A stretch of DNA of 64,000 nt from Panaeolus papilionaceus (GCA_015501605.1 JADNRZ010000017.1:310001-374000); one strand, 5' to 3'; positions 12,397 to 22,835 are shown, counted from the stretch's first letter. A program made the numbers and translations. The notes: generated by a model not told the origin, from the letters alone.

Positions 12397-12800
12397 CTAC
12401 GAAGCGGAAATCATGAACGAGGAGACAGTAACACTACCTCCAAGTGACGAAGTAGCATAGTTAAGAATACCAAACCTATAGCCCATGAAGAACTGCCACT
12501 CCGTGTTCAACGAGAACGCACCACCAAGCCTTGTGAATGTGCTGCCATTCGTGCTATAACTGAACAGCCCCTGCTTTGAGCCCGTACTCCCGGGCCTGAT
12601 ATCCGCCGCAACCCTCAACCAGATGCGGCCTGTAGCAGGGATCGAAGTTGTTGTCGGCACCACAGTAGTTCCACCAGACCCAGGAATACACTAGAAATAG
12701 TTTAAGTAAATCGATTGGCGTAGATCACAAGTAGCAGAACACGGACCTGGGAGTAATAGGGGTTGGAATAGGTGCAATGGGACCAAAATGGGACCAGCAT
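12397..12800 (-). pseudogene. Fragment of a CBM1 / GH43-like secreted carbohydrate enzyme
   Basis: The minus-strand exon 12690-12397 begins CIPGSGGTTVVPTTTS, the end of a fungal cellulose-binding module (CBM1) plus a Thr/Ser linker. It continues RIWLRVAADIRPGS, GLFSYSTNGSTFTRLGGAFS and EWQFFMGYRFGILNYATSS, then GGSVTVSSF, and ends at TAG 12397. The second half matches the C-terminal beta-sandwich typical of fungal GH43 enzymes. A preceding mini-exon (12800-12747) supplies CTYSNPYYSQ, the CBM1 aromatic motif, across an intron with GTCCGT/CTAG borders. Upstream of this the frame is lost and no catalytic five-bladed domain is found in the window, so it is an incomplete, probably captured gene piece. 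The plus-strand neighbours belong to the transposon. Confidence 0.65.
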
Positions 12801-14860
12801 CCATGACCAGATATGGCGTGTGCACGACAAAGTCACTGTGTCAGCACTCCCACGATAGAAACGCCGTTACACAGACGAATAGCAATGCTGGCGAGGCCTA
12901 TGTGACCAGTGAAAAATGAGTCGCCCATGAAGCTGACACGTGGATGTCAGGAGGGATGGTTGACACTGAGGAGTGTAGCTGACATTGATGAGGGTGGAGA
13001 TGCAAGGGAGATGGCAGCACCCCCGACAGTAATCGTACTCAGTTATCATAACTCTGTAGTAATTACAACTCCCACTTCTATCTGACCCCGACCCTAAACC
13101 CCGTCTGCCAATCCACCAACCTGCAACAACGACGCTTTCCGGACCGTCAGTGACACCTAGAGCCAACAAAAGTCAATGAAAGGCGGGATAAGATGACAAT
13201 GTCCCTCTTACAAAGGGAGTGAGGTCCACCCGTGGATCCAGGCTTCTGGTAGCGGCCAAAGTGACCGCGACTCCACCCCCGCCATCACAGTTGCCTCTCC
13301 CAACGGCAACATCACCCTTTCAACTCCAACTGGAGAGGTGGTAGGGGTATTCAACCTCGAAGCCGATAACGCATGTCCATTCGCTATGGCATCGTCGTAT
13401 GTACGGAGAAGGCGATGAAATGCAGAGTAGAGTTCCATGACATGGTGGGTGTTTTTCGCTGTTGGAGGGGATGATATCGTGACCACGTCTTGTCGTGCTG
13501 GAGAGTCGTGATACGGTTTCTGGGTGTCTGAACAAGCTTAGGGTAATTATTGGACGTGAATTGGGGACATGTAGAGGGAAAGATATTGCTGGTATTCAGG
13601 GAAGGGAGTGACACCTTGACATGGTATGATTGCATGCTGGGCCAAAGGATCAACCCCTTCGTTTTTCATAGCCACCATCATTTAGACTTACTATACGCCT
13701 AGATTGTGTTGGTGCCATTTATCACATAAGAATATATGGAGGAGAAAGGGTGAAACAGACATTACAGCCGGAAATCTTTAGGGTAGGAATGAGTCGATAA
13801 AATAGATTGAAGAGCCGTGACAGGTGTGCTCACCAGTAATATCAGAATCCATATCCACCATATCGTTCTCCCTAAACCTGTCATAACCAAAGGCTAAGCG
13901 CTAGATGCTGATGGGTGGTTTCACATACACCCACTTGAAATTTCTTTCTAGGAGGTCAATCTCCTCTCTGTTGTTTCCCAATACGAGACCGACACTTCCT
14001 ATCCCAACTCTGAATGCAACATCTCGTCCCAGCACAGAATAAAGAACAGGTCTCTGTTGAACGCATAATCCTCTTCTCCTTCTTCACTACCTATCCCAGA
14101 ACTCTTGATTTGAGCGACGGCAACTCCTACGCTCGCTCGCTATAGACTCGGACCTGCTTATAGAGGGTGTAAGTGACAAGAACCGTTCTTTACGTTCGTA
14201 CTCACCAATGTCGTAGACGTTTCCTTCCCCGTCTCCTCTCTCCTCTCTCCTTCATTTCTTCCATCCCGTTCTCCCGATTTCCCTTTCCACTCATGGCAAC
14301 AACCTCCCCCTCCACACCCACTTATCACCCGCACCAACACGGCCAAACTGCCCCTTCCCCCGTAATTTCAGCTATTTGCGATATCGCGTGGTGACAGGTA
14401 AGGATGCATCGTTTGAGGTGTTTTGGTGAGGGTTATGGCTGAGGTTCAGGGATGTGCAGTGGTACCAGACGTAGGTGGCCAGGACAGCAAGGTGCAGGTA
14501 ATGGTGCGTTTGGAACATGAACGTGAGGGGATGGGGAATGGGGGATGAGGATATGGGATTGGAAAGGTGCGGTGAAAGCAGAGGCAGAGGTCTTGGGTTT
14601 TCTCATCCTGGCACTGGTGTCATCTGAATCCCTCTCCTTCACGTCCTCTTTGCCTCTTTTCTACCACGTCTGATGTCACCACGACGACCGGTACGGCTGA
14701 GGGCAGGACTTGATGAGGTGGAGGAGCTGGAGCTGGGGCGGTGATCACTTAGAGTGTTGCTGAGCGGGTGTGGACACAGGGAGAGAGGAGATTGACTAAT
14801 TGCAGGAGAACTTGGGGGTGATTGACAAGAGTAGTAGTGGTTGACGAAACAGCCATAGAC
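12801..14860. other. Transposon interior with unassigned sequence debris
   Basis: No complete gene is supported. An open plus-strand stretch near 13214-13408 reads HPWIQASGSGQ and later GNITLSTPTGEVVGVFNLEA and looks protein-like, but has no start or end I can justify. Several Ser/Pro-rich short frames on the minus strand (14433-14905) are low-complexity. Confidence 0.45.
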
Positions 14861-16237
14861 GCTAGATTCATATATCAGGAGTGTAGATGTACAGTCCTCA
14901 CTCATGTATCAGACCTGTAGTTCTACAGTGGACTGTACATGTACAGTCCCCTGTAAAATAACAGTAGGGGATGATTTCCGGGGGTGGGGGATGGGTAGGG
15001 GGATGGGTAGGGGGATGGGTAGGGGTATATAGGGGGTGAAATAGGTGATATTCCGGGGGTAGGAGGATGGGTAGGGGGTTAGGGATAGGGGGGATGGATG
15101 GGGGGATACCAGATAGGGGCTGGTGGCTTATCTGGCTGGGTGGGGGTAGGGGAAATGTTGTCGGATAGATATGATATGGGTATGGGGTCGTAGAGAAAAA
15201 AATCAGGATCCCGGAATGGGTATTTTCGGGGTGGGGGGATCAGTGGTTGGCGAGCAATTAAGGAAATACACTCTCAGAGCCAGCGATAAATCAAAATAAA
15301 TCGAAAAAATAATATAAATCGCAAATAGCGCGCTCAATTCTGCTCCGATTGGGCTGAAATTTTGAACGCAGCCTCCCACATATGATCCCTATCGACCCTT
15401 AAAAAATGTTTTTTTACATGGGTCACTTGAAAAGCCCCTATCTTTGGCCCAAACAGTATCCTGCTCCATATTGCACCGCTCTGGGCACTATTTTGGGCGA
15501 TCTATATATCATTAGAAAGCTATTAACAGCCTCTATAAGATCCCACAATCCGATCTACCAAATTGTACCAGCAACCCAGCAGATCAGGTTCGCTTTTTCT
15601 GCTTTTTCAGCCCCTATTCCCCCTACTACAATTATTTCCTCAATATTGCTTCGCTTTTGGCACCATTTGGGGGGATATATATATCATTAGAAAGGTATAC
15701 ACTATATCTATCCATTCATGTGGTCTGATCTGCCAAATATGGCCACAGAAGCAGCAGATCTGCTCTGGTTATTGTGCATTGATTAAATGAGCCCCTATTT
15801 AAAAATCAAATCTTCGTCCTGATCAGGAATATTAGTGTGATGTCATTGATCCCATTTAATCTCATCAATCCTCATTAATTAGCTTCGCTTTTTTGGGAAA
15901 TTGGCATCACTGATCTGCTTCCAGGCACTAATGACACCACATCAATTAATTAATCCTCCCCCACAAATATTGCAGCATTAATTGCACCGCTTTTTAGCTA
16001 TTTTTTATTACACATATATATATCACCAGAAAGCTACAAATGTCTACTTTCAGGATCTGAAAACAGATCATAAATGTTGTGCTTGTGGAGGGAGCAATTG
16101 CATTTCGCATTTTGGGTACTAGAGCGTGGGAACACCTCTTGATCCTCCTTCTCCTCCTCCCCCCTCCGCTTTTTTGGCTTCATTCCTCCACTCTCCCTGC
16201 AGCTACTGAGCTGAAACTTGGTACATCTCTTTATATA
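14861..16237 (+). repeat. Left arm of the long inverted repeat
   Basis: In order it has a tip with nested small palindromes (TGTACAGT, ACTGTACATGTACAGT at about 14930-14949), a G-rich block (14979-15145) and a tract with three diverged repeats ending in a TATATATATCA-YYAGAAAG-like motif, near 15500, 15680 and 16020. No gene is supported. Confidence 0.85.
14979..15145 (+). repeat. G-rich GGATGGGTAGGG-type tract, G-quadruplex-prone
   Basis: Many runs of three to six G are spaced by AT, TA or AT-GGG units, with repeated GATGGGTAGG units. The mirror tract on the right arm (18504-18670) is C-rich on the plus strand. It resembles a minisatellite. It is not a canonical TTAGGG telomere array. Confidence 0.75.
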
Positions 16238-17411
16238 CATCATTAAATGGATCTCACCAGCCTAATAGTCAAAATAAACACTATGTTGCATTCTATCAGC
16301 ATAATAATACATATTTCCTTAAATTCACAAAAAAGCGCACCAAATTTTAATGCTTCTGTATGATGTATGCCAGTAAATGATATTTATATATCAATACTGC
16401 ATACTGGGGATCTGAAATCCAATGGAAGTGCATTATATATCTCTATATTTGCATGTAGAATTAGCAAAATGGACATTTTTGTTAGTCTGAACTTCTATGG
16501 CTTTTTCCATTAGTATTTCCCTCCATATATACATCTCTGGCATTGTCTAAGCGTTGTCTAAGTGTTTATATACACCATATGTAATGTTCCACACAGCCCA
16601 CCACCTGATATATTGAGCCACATTTGTAGTATTGGCCATATATTTATGGAGGGCTTAAAATACACTATTCTGCACTTTACTATGCCATAGCAGTCCTATT
16701 TGTATTTTATAACTAGCAGGAAACGAATATATTAACTCTAGTTACACGATGCAAAAAACCCCAAGTGATTTGGACAAGTGTAGCCATCTGAATGTTCAAA
16801 ATGGTGTGCAACCATCATAGTTGATGCTCGGTGTTTCAAGAATACACACAATCACCACTACATCAAACTCCTTCTGACCGCTTTTTTGAGGCTCTACCCT
16901 TCCACAATCATCCAAATCACTTCAAACCTTTTGTAAACATTACATATCATGTCTCCTGATCCATCTGTATGTTCTGATTAAATTATTTTGTTGCTGATCC
17001 TTTGTCAGAAGCTTATCAGTGGAAATTTGAACGATTTTGAGAACTGCTCAGAATCCTTTGGGGGTGGGCTACTTTTGAAGGCACAATTGAAGCGTCCTCA
17101 GAACAGTTTGGTGCATGTTGGAGCGGTCAATATTCATGAAGATATTCACAAATTACTATTCTGCATAACCTGAGGTATCATTTAGTGTTTTCTATTCTGC
17201 TGCTTGAACTTTTGAAGCGGTTGAGTGGCAAATTCAATGCTTTTACATGTTATGAGTAATATACATAAGGGCTTTCAGCAGTAGAGGAGCCAAAAGGATG
17301 TATTATAGGGTATATATGGTGCAAATATGGTATTTTGATATGTAATTGGTGAATGGAATGAGTGGAACCTCTTCAATTGATATATAAGCGGAGATATAGC
17401 TATATGTATGT
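16238..17411. other. AT-rich spacer between the inverted-repeat arms
   Basis: The strand is AT-rich with short frames only. One 61-codon frame at 16988-17173 has no family resemblance. Neither DDE-transposase nor reverse-transcriptase motifs are seen. Confidence 0.6.
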
Positions 17412-18788
17412 TATATAAAGAGATGTACCAAGTTTCAGCTCAGTAGCTGCAGGGAGAGTGGAGGAATGAAGCCAAAAAAGCGGAGGGGGGAGGAGGAGAA
17501 GGAGGATCAAGAGGTGTTCCCACGCTCTAGTACCCAAAATGCGAAATGCAATTGCTCCCTCCACAAGCACAACATTTATGATCTGTTTTCAGATCCTGAA
17601 AGTAGACATTTGTAGCTTTCTGGTGATATATATATGTGTAATAAAAAATAGCTAAAAAGCGGTGCAATTAATGCTGCAATATTTGTGGGGGAGGATTAAT
17701 TAATTGATGTGGTGTCATTAGTGCCTGGAAGCAGATCAGTGATGCCAATTTCCCAAAAAAGCGAAGCTAATTAATGAGGATTGATGAGATTAAATGGGAT
17801 CAATGACATCACACTAATATTCCTGATCAGGACGAAGATTTGATTTTTAAATAGGGGCTCATTTAATCAATGCACAATAACCAGAGCAGATCTGCTGCTT
17901 CTGTGGCCATATTTGGCAGATCAGACCACATGAATGGATAGATATAGTGTATACCTTTCTAATGATATATATATCCCCCCAAATGGTGCCAAAAGCGAAG
18001 CAATATTGAGGAAATAATTGTAGTAGGGGGAATAGGGGCTGAAAAAGCAGAAAAAGCGAACCTGATCTGCTGGGTTGCTGGTACAATTTGGTAGATCGGA
18101 TTGTGGGATCTTATAGAGGCTGTTAATAGCTTTCTAATGATATATAGATCGCCCAAAATAGTGCCCAGAGCGGTGCAATATGGAGCAGGATACTGTTTGG
18201 GCCAAAGATAGGGGCTTTTCAAGTGACCCATGTAAAAAAACATTTTTTAAGGGTCGATAGGGATCATATGTGGGAGGCTGCGTTCAAAATTTCAGCCCAA
18301 TCGGAGCAGAATTGAGCGCGCTATTTGCGATTTATATTATTTTTTCGATTTATTTTGATTTATCGCTGGCTCTGAGAGTGTATTTCCTTAATTGCTCGCC
18401 AACCACTGATCCCCCCACCCCGAAAATACCCATTCCGGGATCCTGATTTTTTTCTCTACGACCCCATACCCATATCATATCTATCCGACAACATTTCCCC
18501 TACCCCCACCCAGCCAGATAAGCCACCAGCCCCTATCTGGTATCCCCCCATCCATCCCCCCTATCCCTAACCCCCTACCCATCCTCCTACCCCCGGAATA
18601 TCACCTATTTCACCCCCTATATACCCCTACCCATCCCCCTACCCATCCCCCTACCCATCCCCCACCCCCGGAAATCATCCCCTACTGTTATTTTACAGGG
18701 GACTGTACATGTACAGTCCACTGTAGAACTACAGGTCTGATACATGAGTGAGGACTGTACATCTACACTCCTGATATATGAATCTAGC
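17412..18788 (-). repeat. Right arm of the long inverted repeat
   Basis: Reverse complement of the left arm. The arms stop matching at TTATATA on the inner side and at the shared GCTAG tip on the outer side. Near-identity implies recent formation or ongoing gene conversion. Confidence 0.85.
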
Positions 18789-19953
18789 CTCAAAGGGTGG
18801 ACGAAATCGCAGAAGGTAATGGTGATGAGTGGTGTACGATAATGGGTGTGGTCAAAGCTGGAGATGGAGCAGGAGTTGAAGCAGACGCTGGGGTGGGGAT
18901 TTACTACACAGATCGTGTCCACCGGACTACTTGCTATACTCCACGAAGAGCTTAGTTGGACGGCGAAATTTGTGACTCCGCTCCAGAAGATGCGGGGGTG
19001 AGTGGAAATGAGCGTGTTCCTGAAACTGGAGCTAAAGCACTGGGCTCCCTAAAAGCAGATGTTGACAAGGTCGTCGTCGTAAATGATTCGTCGCTGCAAG
19101 ACGAAAAGGACGGGGGACTGGGGATGTCATTCTTTATCCTTCTTGAAGAATTAGCTAGGGGTCGGTGAAGACTCAACCCCACAACCATGACAGCCCCAAC
19201 TCCAACTACTGGTCTTGCTCTAGCTCCAGCCGTTTTGAGTGAGGGTGCATTGTCTGTGGGCAGGGTCGAGGGTGATATGGTCGGAAAAGGAAAGGCAAAG
19301 GAAGAGGAGAGGGAGGAGATCGTTGAGAAGGACAAAGGGAAGGACAAAGGGAAGGGAAGCATCATGCTGCAGCTCCTGGTGATGATGTCATTGAGTTTGC
19401 TCACATCGTGTCTTTCGCCCTGGACATGCACAGTCAATACTCTATATGTTATAGAAACCATTAAATTGAGACATACCCAATGGAGCCACATAAGTTGTTG
19501 GTGAGCTGTTGGTGACTGAAGCACCATCAGGATTTTCAGAAACCCACATATGGTCTTCGACGTGTAAGGTGTACAGGCAATCCGAAGGACGCAAGCGGTT
19601 GGTAGTGAGAATGCGAGGAACACCATCAGGGTTTCTAGAAACCCACAATATGGTCATCGATGTGTACAGGCAACCCGAAGGAGCCACGCGAGCCATCGGA
19701 AGAGACAGTGGAAAGGCAAGCGAAGGGCAAAAGGGCAAGAAGTGAGAGGGTGCAGACAGCTAAGGTAACAATATTTCCTATACTTATATTCCGATGACCG
19801 TGACCTGACTAATTGTGATGCTAGTCAATCGGGATGGGAACATGTCATGCGGTTAAACTTATTCCTGTTTCTCGCCTCCACCATCCCGGCTGGCCCACCA
19901 CCATATTAGCTCCAAATTCTTCATCTTCTTCAACGTTATCCCCTCATTTCAAC
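18789..19953. other. Transposon interior between inverted repeat and dioxygenase gene
   Basis: A plus-strand frame (18956-19168, GEICDSAPEDAG onward) and a Lys/Glu-rich low-complexity frame (19187-19390) are open but not assignable. The overlapping 224-codon minus-strand frame is probably their shadow. The last 100 bases hold the presumed promoter of the dioxygenase gene. Confidence 0.45.
19520..19695. repeat. Two-copy diverged tandem repeat, about 100 bp unit
   Basis: Unit 1 near 19520 and unit 2 near 19621 share CACCATCAGG, AGAAACCCACA, ATATGGTC, GTGTACAGGCAA and CCGAAGGA. On the minus strand the units encode repeated CLYT and WVS-NPDG-type segments in one open frame. No function can be assigned. 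Confidence 0.6.
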
Positions 19954-21768
19954 ATGACTCTCACATATTCAAGTTTATCAAAGGTGAGTCTTGAATAAAG
20001 TTTTACTTATTGTTACATTTAAACCTTTCGAAATGTACAGGACAAATTGCATGACTATCATGCCACTCGTTATGACCCTAATCCTCGACAGGCTCAGTTA
20101 TCCAATCACCATGCCCATCGTTACCCCCAACATCGCTCTTTCTCCGCAATTTTACCCTCCAACCGACACCAACCCTCCCAGTCAGATCGCGTGCAACGAG
20201 AAACCAGAAAACGAAATGAACGCAAGCGCTGCAAAGAAAGACGGGATGCAGAGGAGCAAAGGCGCGTTGAACGCCTTGAGGAAGAGAGAAGGTTGGCAGA
20301 GGAACAGGAGATTCAGCGACGCGTTGTTGAGAAAATAAAGGCTGTAAGTCTCTGTTTTCAAGCTGTCCTCTAACGAATATACCCATCTCTTTGTGATTAG
20401 ATGCAGCGTGTTATCTGGGGTACTGACACCCCAGTCCACACTCATGAACTTGAATACAACCAACACCATCTTGATGGTGTTCTTGCACTGGAACACGCAA
20501 CTGGAAAGCCCCTTGATCCCAAGGATCCCAATTTTTGTGCAATTGGTACCAAATGGATTTCCGAGGAGGGCATTCATCTTGGAATGTGCAACAACGAAGT
20601 TATCTTCGTTGCTCGTATAACGCAAGTGCATTTATTATATTTTACATTCGTTAACTGATGGATTACATTATCTGGCTCAACACAGGCCTGTGGCTACCAT
20701 GTCGGCAGCCAGTCGAGCAGAGTGTGAGAATGCCATTAACATCATTATGGGATGGACAACTTGTGTCAACATTGTGAAGAACAATGCCTCCCAGGTATGT
20801 GACTTTCTTATCTTTTTGAGAACATAGCGCCAAAACAACATGTTTGAGCTTCACCCAATACTTGGCTATTCACCTTCAACGACGCCCTGTGCTCGACAGG
20901 GAAATATGTTTGCAATGGGGTGGCATACCTCATTTGAAAAAGGGGCAGAGATCGCAACCTATGCTGCTAGTCGTCACCAGGCAGCTATTGAAATGTGAGT
21001 AAACGTAATCATTCTTTGTAGCTCTCAGTCTCAGAGTTGTTGTTAAACATCATCGCAGATATCGTGATCTTTATCCCAAACTCCCCCAGGTAGCCAATGC
21101 CTATCGCACTAGACTCATGTCACTTTATCCACTGGCACTGAAGGAAATGACAGAGGCGGTCCAAAAGTGAGTGACGACTTGATACTTGTCAATATATACT
21201 CTGCACTGAGACAATCAATTAACTTGTACTTTAGAGATGGAATTCCAAATTTCTCAGATGCAGAGCTCAGTGACGATATTTTCCAAGGCTCGTATGCTAA
21301 TGCCTTGGCCATCACCCGCGATAACTTCGCCAACTTCCAACACCGTGACAATGATGAAACACCTCATACTTATGGATGGTGGTGGCCTGCTCTGCTTAGC
21401 ATGGATGGACGATACCATGTTGACTGGAATAGCCACAGCAAGACTGAAGGCGGAGGCTTTAGTTTTGGTGAATATGGTATAGGCGTTGACTTTCAAAGGT
21501 ATGATTCCTATTTTTCACTTGGTTCATTGCTCTATTTTGAATTGTAAATCATTCTGATTATAGGTGCAATGGATGTCTTGTCGAGATCCAATGGCGAGGA
21601 AAAACAGACATTCATGGCACTGCAAAAAGCATTAGTGAAGGTAACTTTACGCGGTTTGGTACATCCATTCAAATTACCGCCAAGGGTGCTGGTGCCGCAC
21701 GTCGTTTTTGGGCTAATGGAGGGAATACTAGCCGATCGATAACTTATAGCCAACGTGCTGGCACATAA
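19954..21768 (+). CDS. Tet/JBP-like 2-oxoglutarate/Fe(II) dioxygenase, transposon-borne
   Basis: Eight exons (19954-19983, 20041-20343, 20401-20621, 20686-20794, 20828-20994, 21059-21166, 21235-21498, 21564-21768) join in phase to 468 residues with TAA at 21766. The N-terminus (about residues 55-110) is a basic Arg/Glu-rich helix (RETRKRNERKRCKERRD). The C-terminal domain shows the double-stranded beta-helix signature: His349-x-Asp351 in FANFQHRDNDE, then HTYGWWWPALLSMDGRYHVD, GGGFSFGEYGIGVDF, distal His418 in WRGKTDIHGTAS, and Arg431 in FTRFG as the likely 2-oxoglutarate ligand. This matches the basidiomycete Tet-like oxygenase family known to expand alongside DNA transposons, whose members oxidise 5-methylcytosine; activity here is inferred. 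The donor of intron 3 (20622) is GC rather than GT. All catalytic residues are present, so the gene looks functional. Confidence 0.82.
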
Positions 21769-22208
21769 AGCTATGTGGGGCTGCTCAAGCTTCATAATAC
21801 ATATTAGATTTCATTTAGAGTGCCATGGGTTACAATGAATCATCGTTTACTTCCAAAATTACACGCCTCATAAGCAAAATGAATGATAACATGACTCAAA
21901 TGGGCTTGTAACGCCGATGTAATGTGCTGCTCTATTTTTTAAAGGGAACCCTGATTAGAACACATTGTAACGTCACACACTCATTATAATACATTTTTAT
22001 ATTTCAAATATGTTGAAATATTGAGGCTAATATTACATTGGTGTGACAATAAATGATATGCTGTTCTGATAATGCTGTAATTATTGGAGCAAATTGTAAC
22101 GCTAGCGGCGTCCGTTACAATGATTTTACCAATTCGTTACAATGAGTCGTAACGGGGCCGATTTGTGCTGGTTGTTCCGGGCTGCCGAAACACGGCACAA
22201 CGCATTGT
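21769..22208. repeat. Right subterminal region with TTGTAAC/GTTACAATG motifs
   Basis: Copies lie near 21906 (TTGTAAC), 21963 (CATTGTAAC), 22093 (ATTGTAAC), 22113 (GTTACAATG), 22135 (GTTACAATG), 22150 (CGTAAC) and 22203 (CATTGTAAC). Their density and spacing mirror the left end. No gene is present. Confidence 0.65.
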
Positions 22209-22236
22209 AACGGGCGTGCGAAATTTGCGACATCTG
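22209..22236 (-). repeat. Right terminal inverted repeat of the 17 kb element
   Basis: It ends GCGACATCTG at 22236. Its reverse complement matches the left terminus at 25 of 28 positions. Confidence 0.85.
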
Positions 22237-22586
22237 ACTTTCACAGGACATCTGCCATGATTTTATGAGATGAAGGAATTCCTGGGAGCGCTCATACCAT
22301 CGCAGTCATACTACCCGGCAGTCTGATCTTCCTATCTGATATCATTTCCCTTACACCTTGACCATGTAACACATGTAAAATAAACTGCTTGGTACCAGTA
22401 TGTTCAGATAAGCGTTCACTTTCGCAGACGGGGACTCAGCCAGTGGCAGCCATGGGGAAGCCCAAAAGGACATTAAGATTTTGCATTCATAGCCGCAGGC
22501 TTCACTCATTGTTGGGAATCGAATCATTATGTGACCCCCCAATAATGATACTGACATATATAAGCCTGGAGTGGGGCAAAGGATCT
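22237..22586. other. Flank outside the right transposon end
   Basis: About 350 bases with short frames only and no family resemblance. It leads directly into the protease fragment. Confidence 0.4.
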
Positions 22587-22835
22587 CGTTGGATTGCGGC
22601 ACATGAAGTTGGACATTGGTTCGGACTTCTTCATCCCTTCGAAGTGCCTGAAGGGTCTTCATGATGTTGATGATACGCCTGCTGAGAATGGTCTGGCTAG
22701 GCTTTGTCCTATTGGTCGAAACTGGTCGAGCTCGGCGGCAGTCCCAATCCTATTTGTGAGTATTCCAAACGCTAATTGAACATGTTGTGGTGAGTTATAA
22801 ATAGATAACTACATGAACTAATTTGTGTATTTCTC
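22587..22835 (+). pseudogene. Degraded genomic fragment of the M43 metalloprotease gene
   Basis: The DNA closely matches 28140-28395 of the intact protease gene. It encodes HEVGHWFGLLHPFEVPEGSS and continues through the region equivalent to DDTPAENG. It lacks a short internal piece after EGSS, shifts frame there, and retains the intron of the parent (GTGAGTATTCC to the acceptor before ATAACTACATG). Intron retention shows a DNA-level duplication, not retrotransposition. It cannot encode a working protease. Confidence 0.85.

Larger units (their letters stand above)
14861..18788. repeat. 3.9 kb long inverted-repeat (foldback-like) element nested in the transposon
   Basis: The left arm 14861-16237 and right arm 17412-18788 (1377 bp each) are reverse complements. 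Paired coordinates sum to 33649 throughout, and the same translated frames occur in both arms at 15406-15690 and 17959-18243. The arm tips read GCTAGATTCATATATCAGG. The 1174 bp spacer (16238-17411) is AT-rich and encodes no recognisable transposase. I find no target-site duplication at the tips. This fits a non-autonomous foldback element or a palindromic duplication; the sequence alone does not distinguish them. Confidence 0.88.
5046..22236. mobile_element. 17.2 kb Plavaka-type DNA transposon carrying cargo, including a Tet-like dioxygenase
   Basis: The element is delimited by terminal inverted repeats. The left end starts CAGATGTCGCATAATTCGCA at 5046. The right end, read on the minus strand from 22236, starts CAGATGTCGCAAATTTCGCA; 25 of the first 28 positions match. 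Both ends contain several copies of a TTGTAAC/GTTACAATG motif. Between the ends lie a Plavaka-like transposase (5369-9272), an accessory ORF (9560-11976), a degraded CBM1/GH43 fragment (12397-12800), a long inverted repeat (14861-18788) and a Tet/JBP-like dioxygenase gene (19954-21768). No target-site duplication is evident: the immediate flanks are CCA and ACT. A composite of two related elements is an alternative, but there are no matching internal ends that I can see. Confidence 0.8.

Noticed and set aside
14979..15145. Telomere-like G-rich array
   Set aside because: GGGTTAGGG appears only once and the unit is GATGGGTAGG. The tract is inside a mirrored repeat, so it is a minisatellite, not a telomere.
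18952..19626. 224-codon minus-strand open frame near the inverted repeat
   Set aside because: It is low-complexity Ser/Pro/Thr text overlapping a plus-strand Lys/Glu-rich frame, with no splice-supported extension or family match. It is probably a shadow frame.
5046..22236. Assignment as a KDZ or retroelement
   Set aside because: No reverse transcriptase, integrase or LTR is visible. The transposase motifs follow the Plavaka order and lack a KDZ-type cysteine cluster, so KDZ was not used despite the Tet-like cargo.
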